From: an uncultured Methanomassiliicoccales archaeon
GTDB lineage: Archaea; Thermoplasmatota; Thermoplasmata; Methanomassiliicoccales; Methanomethylophilaceae
Direction: 5' to 3'
Length of the DNA stretch: 64,000 nucleotides
NCBI GenBank assembly: GCA_949292635.1
Contig: CASEZY010000008.1
Location: 1-64,000, forward strand
How positions within the stretch are numbered: position 1 is the first letter of the stretch; each line of letters starts with the position of its first letter. Both the position numbers and the translations under genes were made by a program. A model generated the notes under the pieces. The model saw only the letters and a list, made by a program, of their open reading frames with translations, made no database searches and was not told the origin of the DNA. Shown here piece by piece: positions 1-7,926 of this stretch.

Positions 1-599
1 ACGCATATAAAAGTTCCTATTTATAAATAGTATATAAACTGGTTAAATACTGATGAAATCAAAATCTCGTGTAACCTACAAACCCCGAAGATTCAGGTTC
101 TAAAGCAAAATTACATTGAATTTGATCACCAGGTATATCTCTTGAAAATCTTCGGAAAATCGGCAAATGATGGATATTATTCATAAACTTGAATTAATAA
201 CGTTTGTGAAGTTATTTACTTTATTATTTATGACATATCAAATTAACATTGTTAATCAGAAACAAGCGGTGTAGGATCCATGCAGATGATCAGCAAGAAG
301 CTGCTCAACCTACATCACAATCGTCCGAGGTAGCAAACGTCGCTTATTGGCCCCGGGCAAGAGACCGGGTGTTCTTATGCACCGAATCCGGAGACTTGAA
401 CGAGGATATGCGGTCCGATCGCACTCAATGCAATCATATTTAATTAATCATGTATGTTAAGCTACTCACGTTATTAATTGCACATAATCCAAACTAAGCG
501 CATGACATTTCTAACTATCCGCGGGTGAGTGTGCATACGTTACATAGAAGAAGAAATCTAGTCTGTTTGTCGGGTAGAACACCCGTAGGAAATGATCAA
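1..599. other. AT-rich region with no supportable gene
   Basis: The first 250 bases are very AT-rich. Bases 250-430 are more balanced and contain a 64-codon open stretch with no recognisable protein pattern. I looked for tRNA, 5S and SRP-like signatures and saw none. The region ends in the promoter area of the flavodoxin gene that starts at 600. Confidence 0.5.
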
Positions 600-1027
600 A
601 TGAGCGGAAAAACACTCGTAGCATACTTCTCCGCAAGCGGTGTCACCGCCCGTGCGGCGAAGAAACTGGCAGACAGGGAGGGCGCAGACCTCTTCGAGAT
701 CAAGCCCGTACAGCCCTACACCGATGCCGACCTGAACTGGAATGACAAGAAGAGCCGTTCCACCGTGGAGATGAAGGATCCCGCCTGCAGGCCCGAGATC
801 GCCGAGAAGATCCAGAACCTGGTCGACTACGACAAGATCTATATCGGATTCCCCATCTGGTGGTACGTTGCCCCCGGGATCATCGAGACCTTCCTGGAGA
901 GCTACGACTTCTCCGGTAAGACCCTGTGCCCCTTCTTCACCTCCGGAGGAGCGGCGCCGGCAAGACCATGGACATCCTGGAGAAGCGCGTCTCCGGTGTC
1001 AAGTGGGAACAGCCCTTCAGGTTGTGA
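600..1027 (+). pseudogene. Flavodoxin, interrupted by a single-base deletion
   Basis: The protein begins [20 protein letters not shown], the FMN-phosphate loop of a short-chain flavodoxin, and continues with the [20 protein letters not shown] stretch typical of the family. Flavodoxins carry electrons on FMN in the cytoplasm. Near 945-955 the frame breaks. Restoring one base after the GGA GGA codons would give [17 protein letters not shown] and a natural stop at 1025-1027, for a normal product of about 143 residues. As written, the frame runs on into unrelated sequence until about 1160. The lesion is either a recent pseudogene mutation or a sequencing error. A G-rich hairpin at 1045-1063 follows the restored stop and supports that stop as the original gene end. 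Confidence 0.75.
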
Positions 1028-1044
1028 ATTAACAAAAAACATTC

Positions 1045-1070
1045 AGAGGGGGATGACCCCTCTATCTTCT
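1045..1070 (+). terminator. Hairpin terminator after the flavodoxin
   Basis: AGAGGGG (1045-1051) pairs with CCCCTCT (1057-1063) across a five-base loop. A pyrimidine-rich tail follows. It lies 18 bases after the restored flavodoxin stop. Confidence 0.5.
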
Positions 1071-1140
1071 TTCAAATCACGGGCCATATACCCGTTCTTC
1101 GAAGATTTCTCTCGATCCATTACGGGATCGATGAGAGCGA

Positions 1141-1482
1141 TCACCAGTCGTCCTCGATGACCTTGGGCTTCTGGCAGTTGAGGGAGTCCCTGCGCTTGTA
1201 GATCAGAGAATCCTGGAGCTTCTCCCTCTCCTCGGAGGACATGTCGGTGAGCATCACGAAGACGTCAACGCGGCCGAGGTACGCCTTCTCCTTCCACATG
1301 GGCACACGGTCGCTCTCCTCGATCTCCTTCCTGAGGTCGGCGGCCTCCTCGATGCTCATGATCTTGACTCCCTCGCCGGCCTCGGTGCATACCAACGCCA
1401 ATCCGGGTTCTGCGGGGATGGGGTCCTGTCCGAGAATGTAAGGTCCAACGAATATCTGTCCGTCGATCATCATGTTCTTCAT
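1141..1482 (-). CDS. Small acidic protein paired with a serine protease
   Basis: A 113-residue protein whose gene follows the trypsin-like protease gene directly. The ATG at 1482 sits 5 bases after a GGTGA-like ribosome site that overlaps the protease stop. A GTG at 1491 would overlap the protease gene. The N-terminal half has the cadence PGLALV...[14 protein letters not shown], faintly like the strand-strand-helix core of GIY-YIG domains, but the GIY and YIG signatures are not there, so I do not assign that family. No membrane segment or signal peptide is visible. The tight coupling suggests a substrate, inhibitor or partner of the protease, which is inference from position only. Confidence 0.7.
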   Translation of the reverse strand: MKNMMIDGQIFVGPYILGQDPIPAEPGLALVCTEAGEGVKIMSIEEAADLRKEIEESDRVPMWKEKAYLGRVDVFVMLTDMSSEEREKLQDSLIYKRRDSLNCQKPKVIEDDW

Positions 1483-1487
1483 CTTGA

Positions 1488-2327
1488 TCACCCGAGTATC
1501 CTGTACCCTTCATCGTCCTGTTCGGATTTGTACCTGATGCCCAGGTTGTCCAGGATCTGGGTGATGCTGCGCACGTGTGCGCCCAAACCAACGTTCAGGT
1601 ACTGTTTGGTCACCGTGCTGCCGTCGGCGGTGCGGACGGGGTCGAATCCCATGTCCATGTGTGCGGTGGTGGTCTGTATGCCGATGATGAAGCCCTTGCG
1701 GTCGAAGATAGGTCCGCCGGACTGCCCCCTTATTCCTGGGGATGAGGTCTCCGCGAACACTGCGTCGAAGTCCCTGCCCTCCTTCTTCGGGACGTTGAGG
1801 GTGCGGGTGTAGATGCCGTCGTTGGGGAAGAACGGTACAGGAAGAACGCCCTTGTTTATCATGAAGCGGCCGGTCTTCTCGTCGTATGTGGTCACCGCCT
1901 TCACGAAGGGGAAGCCGATCCTGCAGATACTGGTGCCGATGCGGATGCTGGATGGGTCCCTGAACACCGGATATTCCTGTATCATGTCGGGTTTGAAGCC
2001 AGCGAGCTTCACCACGGCCAGGTCTATCTCGGGATAAACGTGCATGGTCTGATGGGTCACCCCGTCCCAGGACCACCAGAACGACTGTGCGCGGAGAAGG
2101 TCGGGACTGGGCGTGCGGCCCTCCTCCTCCGCCTTCCTGCGCTCTTCCAGGTCGTTCTTCATCCTGCGTGCCGGATCCACGATGTGCGCGGCGGTGAGGG
2201 CCCAACCCTCCTGGTTGATGACGACGAAGGATCCGATGGATGATGTCAGCGTCCCGCCGATGGTGAGTGTGGACGTTATCACGGGGCGGGTGCACCTGGT
2301 CATCTTCTCGCAGGCATCTGCGAACAT
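1488..2327 (-). CDS. Trypsin-like serine protease (S1 fold, cytoplasmic)
   Basis: A 279-residue protease with a full catalytic triad: His48 in TAAHIVD, Asp102 in EIDLAVVKL and Ser203 in GQSGGPIF. The order and spacing fit the chymotrypsin/HtrA fold. It has no PDZ domain and no signal peptide, so it probably acts in the cytoplasm, unlike DegP. A charged insertion after the His (residues 54-78, rich in E, R and K) is unusual. A TATA-like box centred near 2353 places the start of transcription on the ATG at 2327. The small gene at 1141-1482 follows with almost no gap. The peptide substrate cannot be read from the sequence. Confidence 0.85.
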   Translation of the reverse strand: MFADACEKMTRCTRPVITSTLTIGGTLTSSIGSFVVINQEGWALTAAHIVDPARRMKNDLEERRKAEEEGRTPSPDLLRAQSFWWSWDGVTHQTMHVYPEIDLAVVKLAGFKPDMIQEYPVFRDPSSIRIGTSICRIGFPFVKAVTTYDEKTGRFMINKGVLPVPFFPNDGIYTRTLNVPKKEGRDFDAVFAETSSPGIRGQSGGPIFDRKGFIIGIQTTTAHMDMGFDPVRTADGSTVTKQYLNVGLGAHVRSITQILDNLGIRYKSEQDDEGYRILG

Positions 2328-2442
2328 GTCCCTGCGATTGGCTACTTGGTACTTAACAGCATGTCAGAACATTGATATTGACCGGATTACCCACGGATTG
2401 GTTATTGCGCCCTGTTAAAACCCGATCGGCAGATTACACCAT

Positions 2443-3014
2443 ATGACCGAGAAGAAGGACATCCGCCAAAGGGAATTGGAGGGGGGGCTCATCCCCACCG
2501 ACGACCCGACTATGGGATCATAATCGACACCATCTGGGAGACCATGAGGCTGGCCAGCGAGTTGAACACCACACCCATGGACCGCAAGAAGAGCCGTGAG
2601 ATCCTCGCCAAGATACTGGGATACGAGATGGATGCCAGCTCCGAGATCCAGCCGCCGTTCTATATGGATTACGGCAAGAACATCAAGATCGGTAAGAACG
2701 TGTGGATCCAGCGGGGATGCACCTTCATGGACCGCGGAGGTATCACCCTCGGAGACAACGTGTTCATCGCCCCCAAGGTCAACCTGGTGACGCTGAACCA
2801 CCCCCTGGATCCGGTCAAGAGGAGCGGTACCGTATGCAAGCCCATCGTCATCGAGGACGGCGTATGGATCGGGATCGACTCCACCGTCCTTCAAGGGGTT
2901 ATCATCGGGAAGAACTCCGTCGTTGCCGCCAATTCCCTGGTGAACCGCGACGTGCCGCCCAATGTGGTGGTGGCAGGGAATCCTGCGAAGATAGTCAAGA
3001 GGATCGACGCATAG
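2443..3014 (+). pseudogene. Sugar O-acetyltransferase (LacA/Maa/NodL type), single-base frameshift
   Basis: Starting at the ATG at 2443, the protein reads MTEKKDIRQRELEGGLIPTD and then hits a stop at 2521-2523. If one base is restored in the run near 2508 the reading continues as DYGIIIDTIWETM and runs through a complete left-handed beta-helix acyltransferase to 3014. The helix shows hexapeptide repeats such as IKIGKNVWIQ and ITLGDNVFIAP, a catalytic His in NLVTLNHPLD, and the C-terminal VWIGIDSTVLQGVIIG. The family moves acetyl from acetyl-CoA to sugar hydroxyls. The catalytic part (2544-3014) is intact and could still be made from an internal start. The 3' end overlaps the convergent YgiQ-like gene by 20 bases. 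Confidence 0.75.
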
Positions 3015-4782
3015 GTGCATTTCTGCCGCCATTCCGGGGCGGCCTCGCACCTTTCTGAACGTTCTTCCCCGCATCAGCCCTCTTCTCCCTGGCGTTCTTC
3101 TTGCCCAGGATCACGTCCTTCTGACGCTGCTTCATCTGCATGGAATGCTCAGCCCTCACATCCTTGGAATCTCCCCAATCCCTGCGGGTGTAGTAGGTCA
3201 TGGTGGAAGGCGAGGAGGGCGTTGGGGTGAAGATCTGCACCTGTTCCGGTATCGTCCTCAGATTATCGTGGCAGAAGTCCATCAGCTCCTTCATGTGGGA
3301 TTCGGTACAACCGGGGTGGGCCGCCATGAGGTAGTATGTTAGGAACATCCGCTTGCCCTCTTCCTGACAGATGCGGTCGAATGATTCCTTGAAAGTCAGC
3401 AACTGCTCCCTTCCGGGTTTGAACATGTGTTTGAGTACGTCATCGCTCACGTGTTCCGGCGCCACCTTCATCTGTCCGGAGACGTGGCCGTTACGGATGA
3501 GAGAGCGGAGGTAATCCTCTCCGTGTCTGCGGTCGGAGTTGATGAGATCGTATCTTATACCGGAGGCCACGAACACCTTCTTGACCTTGGGCACCTGCGA
3601 GATCCTTTCGAGAAGTACGATCTGCCGGCTGTGATCCACCGGGAGCGAGGGACAGATCCTCGGATACATGCACATCCTGTCCCTGCATGGTCCCTTTTTA
3701 CCCTTGGCTGGACACTCGAAGCCGTACATGTTGGCTGTCGGTCCGCCCACGTCGCGGATGATGCCGTCGAACTTGGGGGATGATGCCATGACCTCCACCT
3801 CCCGGATGATGGAATCCTCGCTGCGGGAGACGACGGTACGGCCCTGCATCACGGATATGGAACAGAAGCCGCAGCCGCCGTAGCAGCCGCGATGGGTGGT
3901 GACGGAATTGCGGATGGTGTCCATCGCCTTGACGAACCCCCGCTCGGCATAGTGAGGATGAACACGGTTCTCGAATCCGGTCTCGTAATAGGAATCCAGT
4001 TCCGCCGAGGTGGGAAGAGGCTGCGGGGGATTCTGGACCAGAAAACGATTGCCGTAGGGCTGAACGAGTCCCTTGGCGGTGACGGGATCGCTGTTGTCGT
4101 GGAACATCCGGTACATACGGATGAAGGCGTGCTTGTCCTCCACGCATTCCTCGTGGGAGGACATCCTCAGGTATCCTTCGGGGGCCTCCTTGCTCATTGT
4201 GCATATCCCGCGGACGTCCTTCCAATCCCTGCCGTCCCTCATCCTCTCTGCAAGCTCGAGATTGGATGCCTCGGCCATGCCGTAGGTTATGGCATCCGCC
4301 TTGGAATCCAGTAGGATGCTTCTTCTCAGGGAGTCTGACCAGCAGTCGTAGTGGGTCACACGTCTGAGACTGGCCTCCACGCCACCCAGCACTATGGGGA
4401 TGCCCTTGGAGTGCTTCTTGATGAGATTGGTATAAGCGATACAGGCCCTGTCGGGACGCCTGTCGTTCACTCCGCCGGGGGTGAAATCGTCGTCCTTGCG
4501 GAACTTCCCCGTGGGTGTGTAGTTGGCCACCATGGAGTCCACACAGCCTGCGGATACGCTCCAGAAGAGCTTCGGCTCTCCAAGCGAGAGTATGTCCTCG
4601 GGACCGTCCAAGGACGGCTGTGCGATCATGCCCACCCTGAACCCGTTGGCCATCAGCCAATGGCCGATCATGGCGGACCCGTTGTACGGACTGTCGATGT
4701 AGGTGTCCCCCGACACCAATATCACATCGAGTGACTCCCACCCCCTGGACCTGACCTCGGCGGGGGTGGCGGGGATGAGCAT
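2995..4782 (-). CDS. YgiQ-family radical SAM protein
   Basis: A 595-residue member of the YgiQ family (UPF0313). The CxxxCxxC cluster motif that binds the SAM-cleaving 4Fe-4S centre is in GCYGGCGFCS near residue 297. The N-terminal B12-binding-like region and the long C-terminal tail are typical. The tail is basic and ends in a Lys/Arg/Gly-rich stretch, which is low-complexity and possibly RNA-binding. Its reaction is not established. The ATG at 4782 shares a base with the stop of the upstream GNAT gene (TGATG), so the two are translationally coupled. It is the last gene of the operon pyridoxal kinase-GNAT-YgiQ. Confidence 0.9.
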   Translation of the reverse strand: MLIPATPAEVRSRGWESLDVILVSGDTYIDSPYNGSAMIGHWLMANGFRVGMIAQPSLDGPEDILSLGEPKLFWSVSAGCVDSMVANYTPTGKFRKDDDFTPGGVNDRRPDRACIAYTNLIKKHSKGIPIVLGGVEASLRRVTHYDCWSDSLRRSILLDSKADAITYGMAEASNLELAERMRDGRDWKDVRGICTMSKEAPEGYLRMSSHEECVEDKHAFIRMYRMFHDNSDPVTAKGLVQPYGNRFLVQNPPQPLPTSAELDSYYETGFENRVHPHYAERGFVKAMDTIRNSVTTHRGCYGGCGFCSISVMQGRTVVSRSEDSIIREVEVMASSPKFDGIIRDVGGPTANMYGFECPAKGKKGPCRDRMCMYPRICPSLPVDHSRQIVLLERISQVPKVKKVFVASGIRYDLINSDRRHGEDYLRSLIRNGHVSGQMKVAPEHVSDDVLKHMFKPGREQLLTFKESFDRICQEEGKRMFLTYYLMAAHPGCTESHMKELMDFCHDNLRTIPEQVQIFTPTPSSPSTMTYYTRRDWGDSKDVRAEHSMQMKQRQKDVILGKKNAREKRADAGKNVQKGARPPRNGGRNAPMRRSS

Positions 4783-5273
4783 CAGAGCACCTTCTCCATC
4801 ACGTAGTCGTCCATGACGAAGCCGTCGCCGATGTCGGTGCAGATACTGTGGATCACTTCCATGCCGTTGCGCCTGTAGGCGCTGATGGCCTTGTCGTTGT
4901 GCTTGTTGACCGTCAGGCACACCGATCTGAAGCCGTTCTCACGGGCGTATTGGAAGATCAGCTGCAGGGAGGCGGAACCCAATCCCTTCCCCCGGTTCTC
5001 CTTCATCAGGTACAGTTTGCTGAGGAACAGACGGTCTCCCCTGGGGCACACCGCCGTGTATCCGAGGATGTCGTCGCCTTCGGTGATGTACGCGTAGTGG
5101 TAGCCCTTCTCGTGGACCTGCTCCAACATGGCGTCGGAGGACTGGAACCTCTCCACCATGTAGTCGATCTGTTCGTACGAGAGGATTATGGGGAAGTACT
5201 CATGCCATATCCCGGATGCCAGTTCTGCGACGGAAGGGATCTCCTCCTCGGATACGAACCTCAGTTCCGGCAT
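4782..5273 (-). CDS. GNAT-family N-acetyltransferase
   Basis: A 163-residue single-domain GNAT. The acetyl-CoA pyrophosphate loop is RGKGLGSASLQ (motif A), preceded by the beta strand LFLSKLYLMKE. The C-terminal strand NGMEVIHSICTDIGDGFVMD matches the small-molecule acetyltransferase subgroup. The acceptor cannot be told from sequence. The gene overlaps the end of the pyridoxal kinase gene by 13 bases and the start of the YgiQ gene by one base, so it is co-translated with both. Confidence 0.85.
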   Translation of the reverse strand: MPELRFVSEEEIPSVAELASGIWHEYFPIILSYEQIDYMVERFQSSDAMLEQVHEKGYHYAYITEGDDILGYTAVCPRGDRLFLSKLYLMKENRGKGLGSASLQLIFQYARENGFRSVCLTVNKHNDKAISAYRRNGMEVIHSICTDIGDGFVMDDYVMEKVL

Positions 5274-6115
5274 GAGCGGATCTCCTTGGTCAGGTCGTAG
5301 AGGCCGGCCTCGAAGTTCACGCCGAACCTGATGTCGGTGCCCTCCGCACGGGTCCTGAGGATGCTGCCCACGGTGAAGTCCACGGCGATGGAAGCGGCGT
5401 CCTCCAGGGAGCGGCCGTTCATGATCGCCGCGGTAAGAGCGGACGCGTAGACGTCGCCGGTGCCGTGGTAGTAGCCGGGGATCACGTCGCGGAATGTGTA
5501 GGACGTCTTGGAGGTCTCGGAGTCGTAGGTGGCGGCGCCGAGCTTGCCCTCTTCGAAGTAAACGCCGGTAAGGACCACCTTCTTGGTGCCCTTCTCCGCC
5601 AGGGCCTTCATCAGGTCCAGGATGTACTCCGGGGTGTAGGGGCCCTCCTTGTATTCGCGGCCCAGCATGAAGCAGGCCTCGGTGATGTTGGGAACGATGA
5701 TATCCGCCTTTGCACACAGGGTGCCCATGTTCCTGGCGAACTCCATGTCGAAGAGGGGATACATCTTCCCGTTGTCCGCCATGGCCGGGTCCGCGATGAA
5801 CAGTGCCTTCTTCCCCAGGCGGTCCACAACATCCTTCACGATGTCGATCTGCCTGGCGGAGCCAAGGTATCCGGTGTAGATGGCGTCGAACCCGAGGCCG
5901 AGGGTCTCCCAGTGGTCCACGATGGGCTCGATGTCATCCGTCATGTCGCGGAACGTGAATCCGGTGAATCCGCCGGTGTGGGTGGAGAGCACCGCCGTGG
6001 GGATGACTGTGCATTCCACTCCCGTCGCCGAGATTATGGGGAGTGCGACTGTGAGCGAGCACCTGCCGAAGCAGGAGATATCGTGGATGGCGAGAACGCG
6101 CTTCTGACGGTCCAT
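5261..6115 (-). CDS. pdxY: Pyridoxal/pyridoxamine kinase
   Basis: A ribokinase-fold PLP salvage kinase of 284 residues. It phosphorylates pyridoxal or pyridoxamine at the 5' position using ATP. Visible family features are the N-terminal LAIHDISCFGRCSLTVALP, the substrate segment PTAVLSTHTGGFTGF, and the C-terminal anion-hole and base motif GYYHGTGDVYASALTAA, where Asp is the catalytic base. The closest pattern is the bacterial (Firmicutes-like) pyridoxamine kinase. The ATG at 6115 lies 26 bases from the centre of a TTTTATAA box, so the mRNA is probably leaderless. It is the first gene of a three-gene operon. Confidence 0.88.
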   Translation of the reverse strand: MDRQKRVLAIHDISCFGRCSLTVALPIISATGVECTVIPTAVLSTHTGGFTGFTFRDMTDDIEPIVDHWETLGLGFDAIYTGYLGSARQIDIVKDVVDRLGKKALFIADPAMADNGKMYPLFDMEFARNMGTLCAKADIIVPNITEACFMLGREYKEGPYTPEYILDLMKALAEKGTKKVVLTGVYFEEGKLGAATYDSETSKTSYTFRDVIPGYYHGTGDVYASALTAAIMNGRSLEDAASIAVDFTVGSILRTRAEGTDIRFGVNFEAGLYDLTKEIRSCRN

Positions 6116-6168
6116 AGGTCGTTCCAACTCCGTTGATTATAAAAGCCTGATGTACACCGATGTACAGA

Positions 6169-6522
6169 TCAGGGCCTTCCGGTCAGCCCCTTGCCGCACC
6201 AGGGGCAGAACGGGGGCATGCCCATGCCGATGAACTTTCCGCAATATGGGCAGACGCCGTTGGACACGCTGGCGCCGTTGGGGGCGTCGTACACGCTCTG
6301 GGCGCCCTGCTCCGGCGTGAGGGATATGTTATCCTCAGCCCTCCAGTAGAGGATCACGCAGATGACCACATAGAAGACGATGAAGGCGATGGGGAACACG
6401 TAGAACATCGTGCCCGGGGGATTGTCTTGACCCATGCCCACGATGAAGTACGGCAGGAACACCAGGAAAAGGATCATGAACAATCCGATGGCGCCGAACA
6501 TCAGGACGTTTGCCTTCCTCAT
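6169..6522 (-). CDS. Two-TM membrane protein with C-terminal zinc ribbon
   Basis: A 117-residue protein. Two hydrophobic segments (about residues 8-30 and 40-60) form a hairpin in the membrane. A cytoplasmic tail carries CPYCGK...CPWCGK, a four-Cys zinc ribbon. Such membrane zinc ribbons are common in archaea and have no assigned role. The start at 6522 is chosen because it lies 26 bases from the centre of the GGTATAAAA box. An in-frame ATG at 6537 would lie upstream of that transcription start. Confidence 0.75.
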   Translation of the reverse strand: MRKANVLMFGAIGLFMILFLVFLPYFIVGMGQDNPPGTMFYVFPIAFIVFYVVICVILYWRAEDNISLTPEQGAQSVYDAPNGASVSNGVCPYCGKFIGMGMPPFCPWCGKGLTGRP

Positions 6523-6588
6523 GATTCCATGATGCATTCGGCGGTATAAAATCCCAGCTTCAACCGACGGCTGAGGAAAATAACGGGG

Positions 6589-6629
6589 GGACGTTACGCC
6601 GTCGGTTTTTCGGCCATGGCGTAACGTCC
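6589..6629. promoter_or_regulatory. Perfect 12-bp inverted repeat upstream of a TATA box
   Basis: GGACGTTACGCC (6589-6600) and GGCGTAACGTCC (6618-6629) are perfect inverted copies separated by 17 bases. The right arm ends one base before the TATA-like TAATTAT (6631-6637) of the TPR gene starting at 6659. This is the position of an operator that would block or recruit TFB/TBP. A hairpin at the DNA or RNA level is the alternative. Confidence 0.55.
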
Positions 6630-6658
6630 TTAATTATCATGAGGTCCATCGGGTAGAC

Positions 6659-7564
6659 GTGATCTCCGATTCCCATCTGGAGCAGGCGCTGGCGCATTAC
6701 AACCAAAGGGTCTCCGACCTGGAGCTGAAGGGCCCGAGGGAGGACCTGCTGGAGGCGTACATCAACCGCGGTACCGTGCTGATGATGATGGAATCCTACG
6801 TCGCCGCCATGTCGGATTTCGACGAGGCCATCGACCTCATCCAAGAGATGGAGGCCGACGGCAACCCTCCCGACCTCGGTCTGTTCGTACGCGCCTACGA
6901 GAACCGTGGGCAGATGTACTGCGGGGACGACGACATGCTGATGGTCTCCGATTACGCACGTATAACGGAGAAGCTGCCCATACTTCGTCATGGGACCCGC
7001 TACTTCCAGACCAAGGACATAGTGCAGATGTGCATCAACTGCGCCGAGGACCTGTTGGACGAGGGCTTCTGGGAGAACGCCCTGCCGTTCCTGGAGAAGG
7101 GCAGGAGTTTGGTCGAGGATAAGTACGATCCGTGGTCCCAGAACCGTCTGGCCCAGATATCCGGGCTGTTCGGCGAGGCTTACGAGGGGATGGGATTGCA
7201 CAACAGCGCTGAACATCACCTCACAGACGCCATAATCATCGAATCCACCCTGAGGGACCGCAGGACCCTGGACGACAGGTTCCAGTTGATCCTGGACCTG
7301 GTGGCCAGAGGGGACATCAGGGAGTTCCTCAAGAACGAAGAGGGCTCCCTGGCGGACCATTCCGCCGCCGCGGACATGCTGGAGGAGATGCTCAAGTCCG
7401 GGGAGAGCGACGATGCGGAGCTCTTCGTGAACCTATGTCAGAGGGTGGGCTCCGGATACATCAAGAAGGGCATGATCCCGGAAGGGGAGCGCTACCTTGT
7501 GAAGGGGATGAAGCACAGGGTCCCCGGGGTCCGGGAGGCCATGCGCGACATGGGCCTGGAATGA
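6659..7564 (+). CDS. TPR-like helical repeat protein
   Basis: A 301-residue, mostly helical, acidic protein. Segments such as LEAYINRGTVLMMMESYVAAMSDFDEAIDL and ISGLFGEAYEGMGLHNSAEHHLTDAI have the small-large-small residue pattern of tetratricopeptide repeats. I can see four to five repeat-like units. There is no enzyme motif, signal peptide or membrane segment, so it is likely a cytoplasmic scaffold. The GTG at 6659 is the start because a TAATTAT box is centred 25-26 bases upstream. The strong inverted repeat at 6589-6629 abuts that box, so the gene is probably controlled by a dedicated repressor or activator. Confidence 0.75.
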   Translation: MISDSHLEQALAHYNQRVSDLELKGPREDLLEAYINRGTVLMMMESYVAAMSDFDEAIDLIQEMEADGNPPDLGLFVRAYENRGQMYCGDDDMLMVSDYARITEKLPILRHGTRYFQTKDIVQMCINCAEDLLDEGFWENALPFLEKGRSLVEDKYDPWSQNRLAQISGLFGEAYEGMGLHNSAEHHLTDAIIIESTLRDRRTLDDRFQLILDLVARGDIREFLKNEEGSLADHSAAADMLEEMLKSGESDDAELFVNLCQRVGSGYIKKGMIPEGERYLVKGMKHRVPGVREAMRDMGLE

Positions 7565-7852
7565 TCACTTCTTGCGCCTGAGGGCGATCTCCGCATCGAT
7601 CAATACGATGATCTCGTTGATGATATCACGAATCTCATCGTCGGATTTTCCGCGGAGGATGACCACGCAGAGGTGGGTGTTAGCCGAGAAGTTGCCGGCG
7701 ATGTAGCTGATGGCGAACTCCCTCTCGAACTCGTCCAGATAGTCCTCCATCTCCGCCTTGGCGAGACGGAGCTTCTCGGTAGTCATCTGGGAGATGAAGT
7801 CCTCGGAATCCAATGCGACGGACTTTGTGTCCGGTGTGGGGGGTGCTACCAT
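7565..7852 (-). CDS. Small conserved-looking protein, unknown function
   Basis: A 95-residue protein. It is helical and acidic in the middle (LAKAEMEDYLDEFEREFAI), and ends in an amphipathic helix and a basic tip (ALRRKK). No known motif is evident. It is convergent with the TPR gene, with adjoining stop codons. A TTTAA box centred 26 bases upstream of the ATG at 7852 supports it as a real gene with a leaderless mRNA. The promoter region is shared back-to-back with the helicase gene at 7927. Confidence 0.65.
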   Translation of the reverse strand: MVAPPTPDTKSVALDSEDFISQMTTEKLRLAKAEMEDYLDEFEREFAISYIAGNFSANTHLCVVILRGKSDDEIRDIINEIIVLIDAEIALRRKK

Positions 7853-7926
7853 GGCACGGGCGAAGCCTTGACCCGTTAAATCATTGCCGACGCATCGGTT
7901 TAAATCCTGACTGCGGATGGGGGCTT

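Noticed and set aside
249-443. A 64-codon open stretch near the left edge
   Set aside because: No recognisable motif, no ribosome site or TATA box at the right spacing, and base use close to background.
1141-1482. GIY-YIG nuclease
   Set aside because: There is a faint similarity in the strand-helix order, but the GIY and YIG signatures and the catalytic Arg and Glu are not seen.
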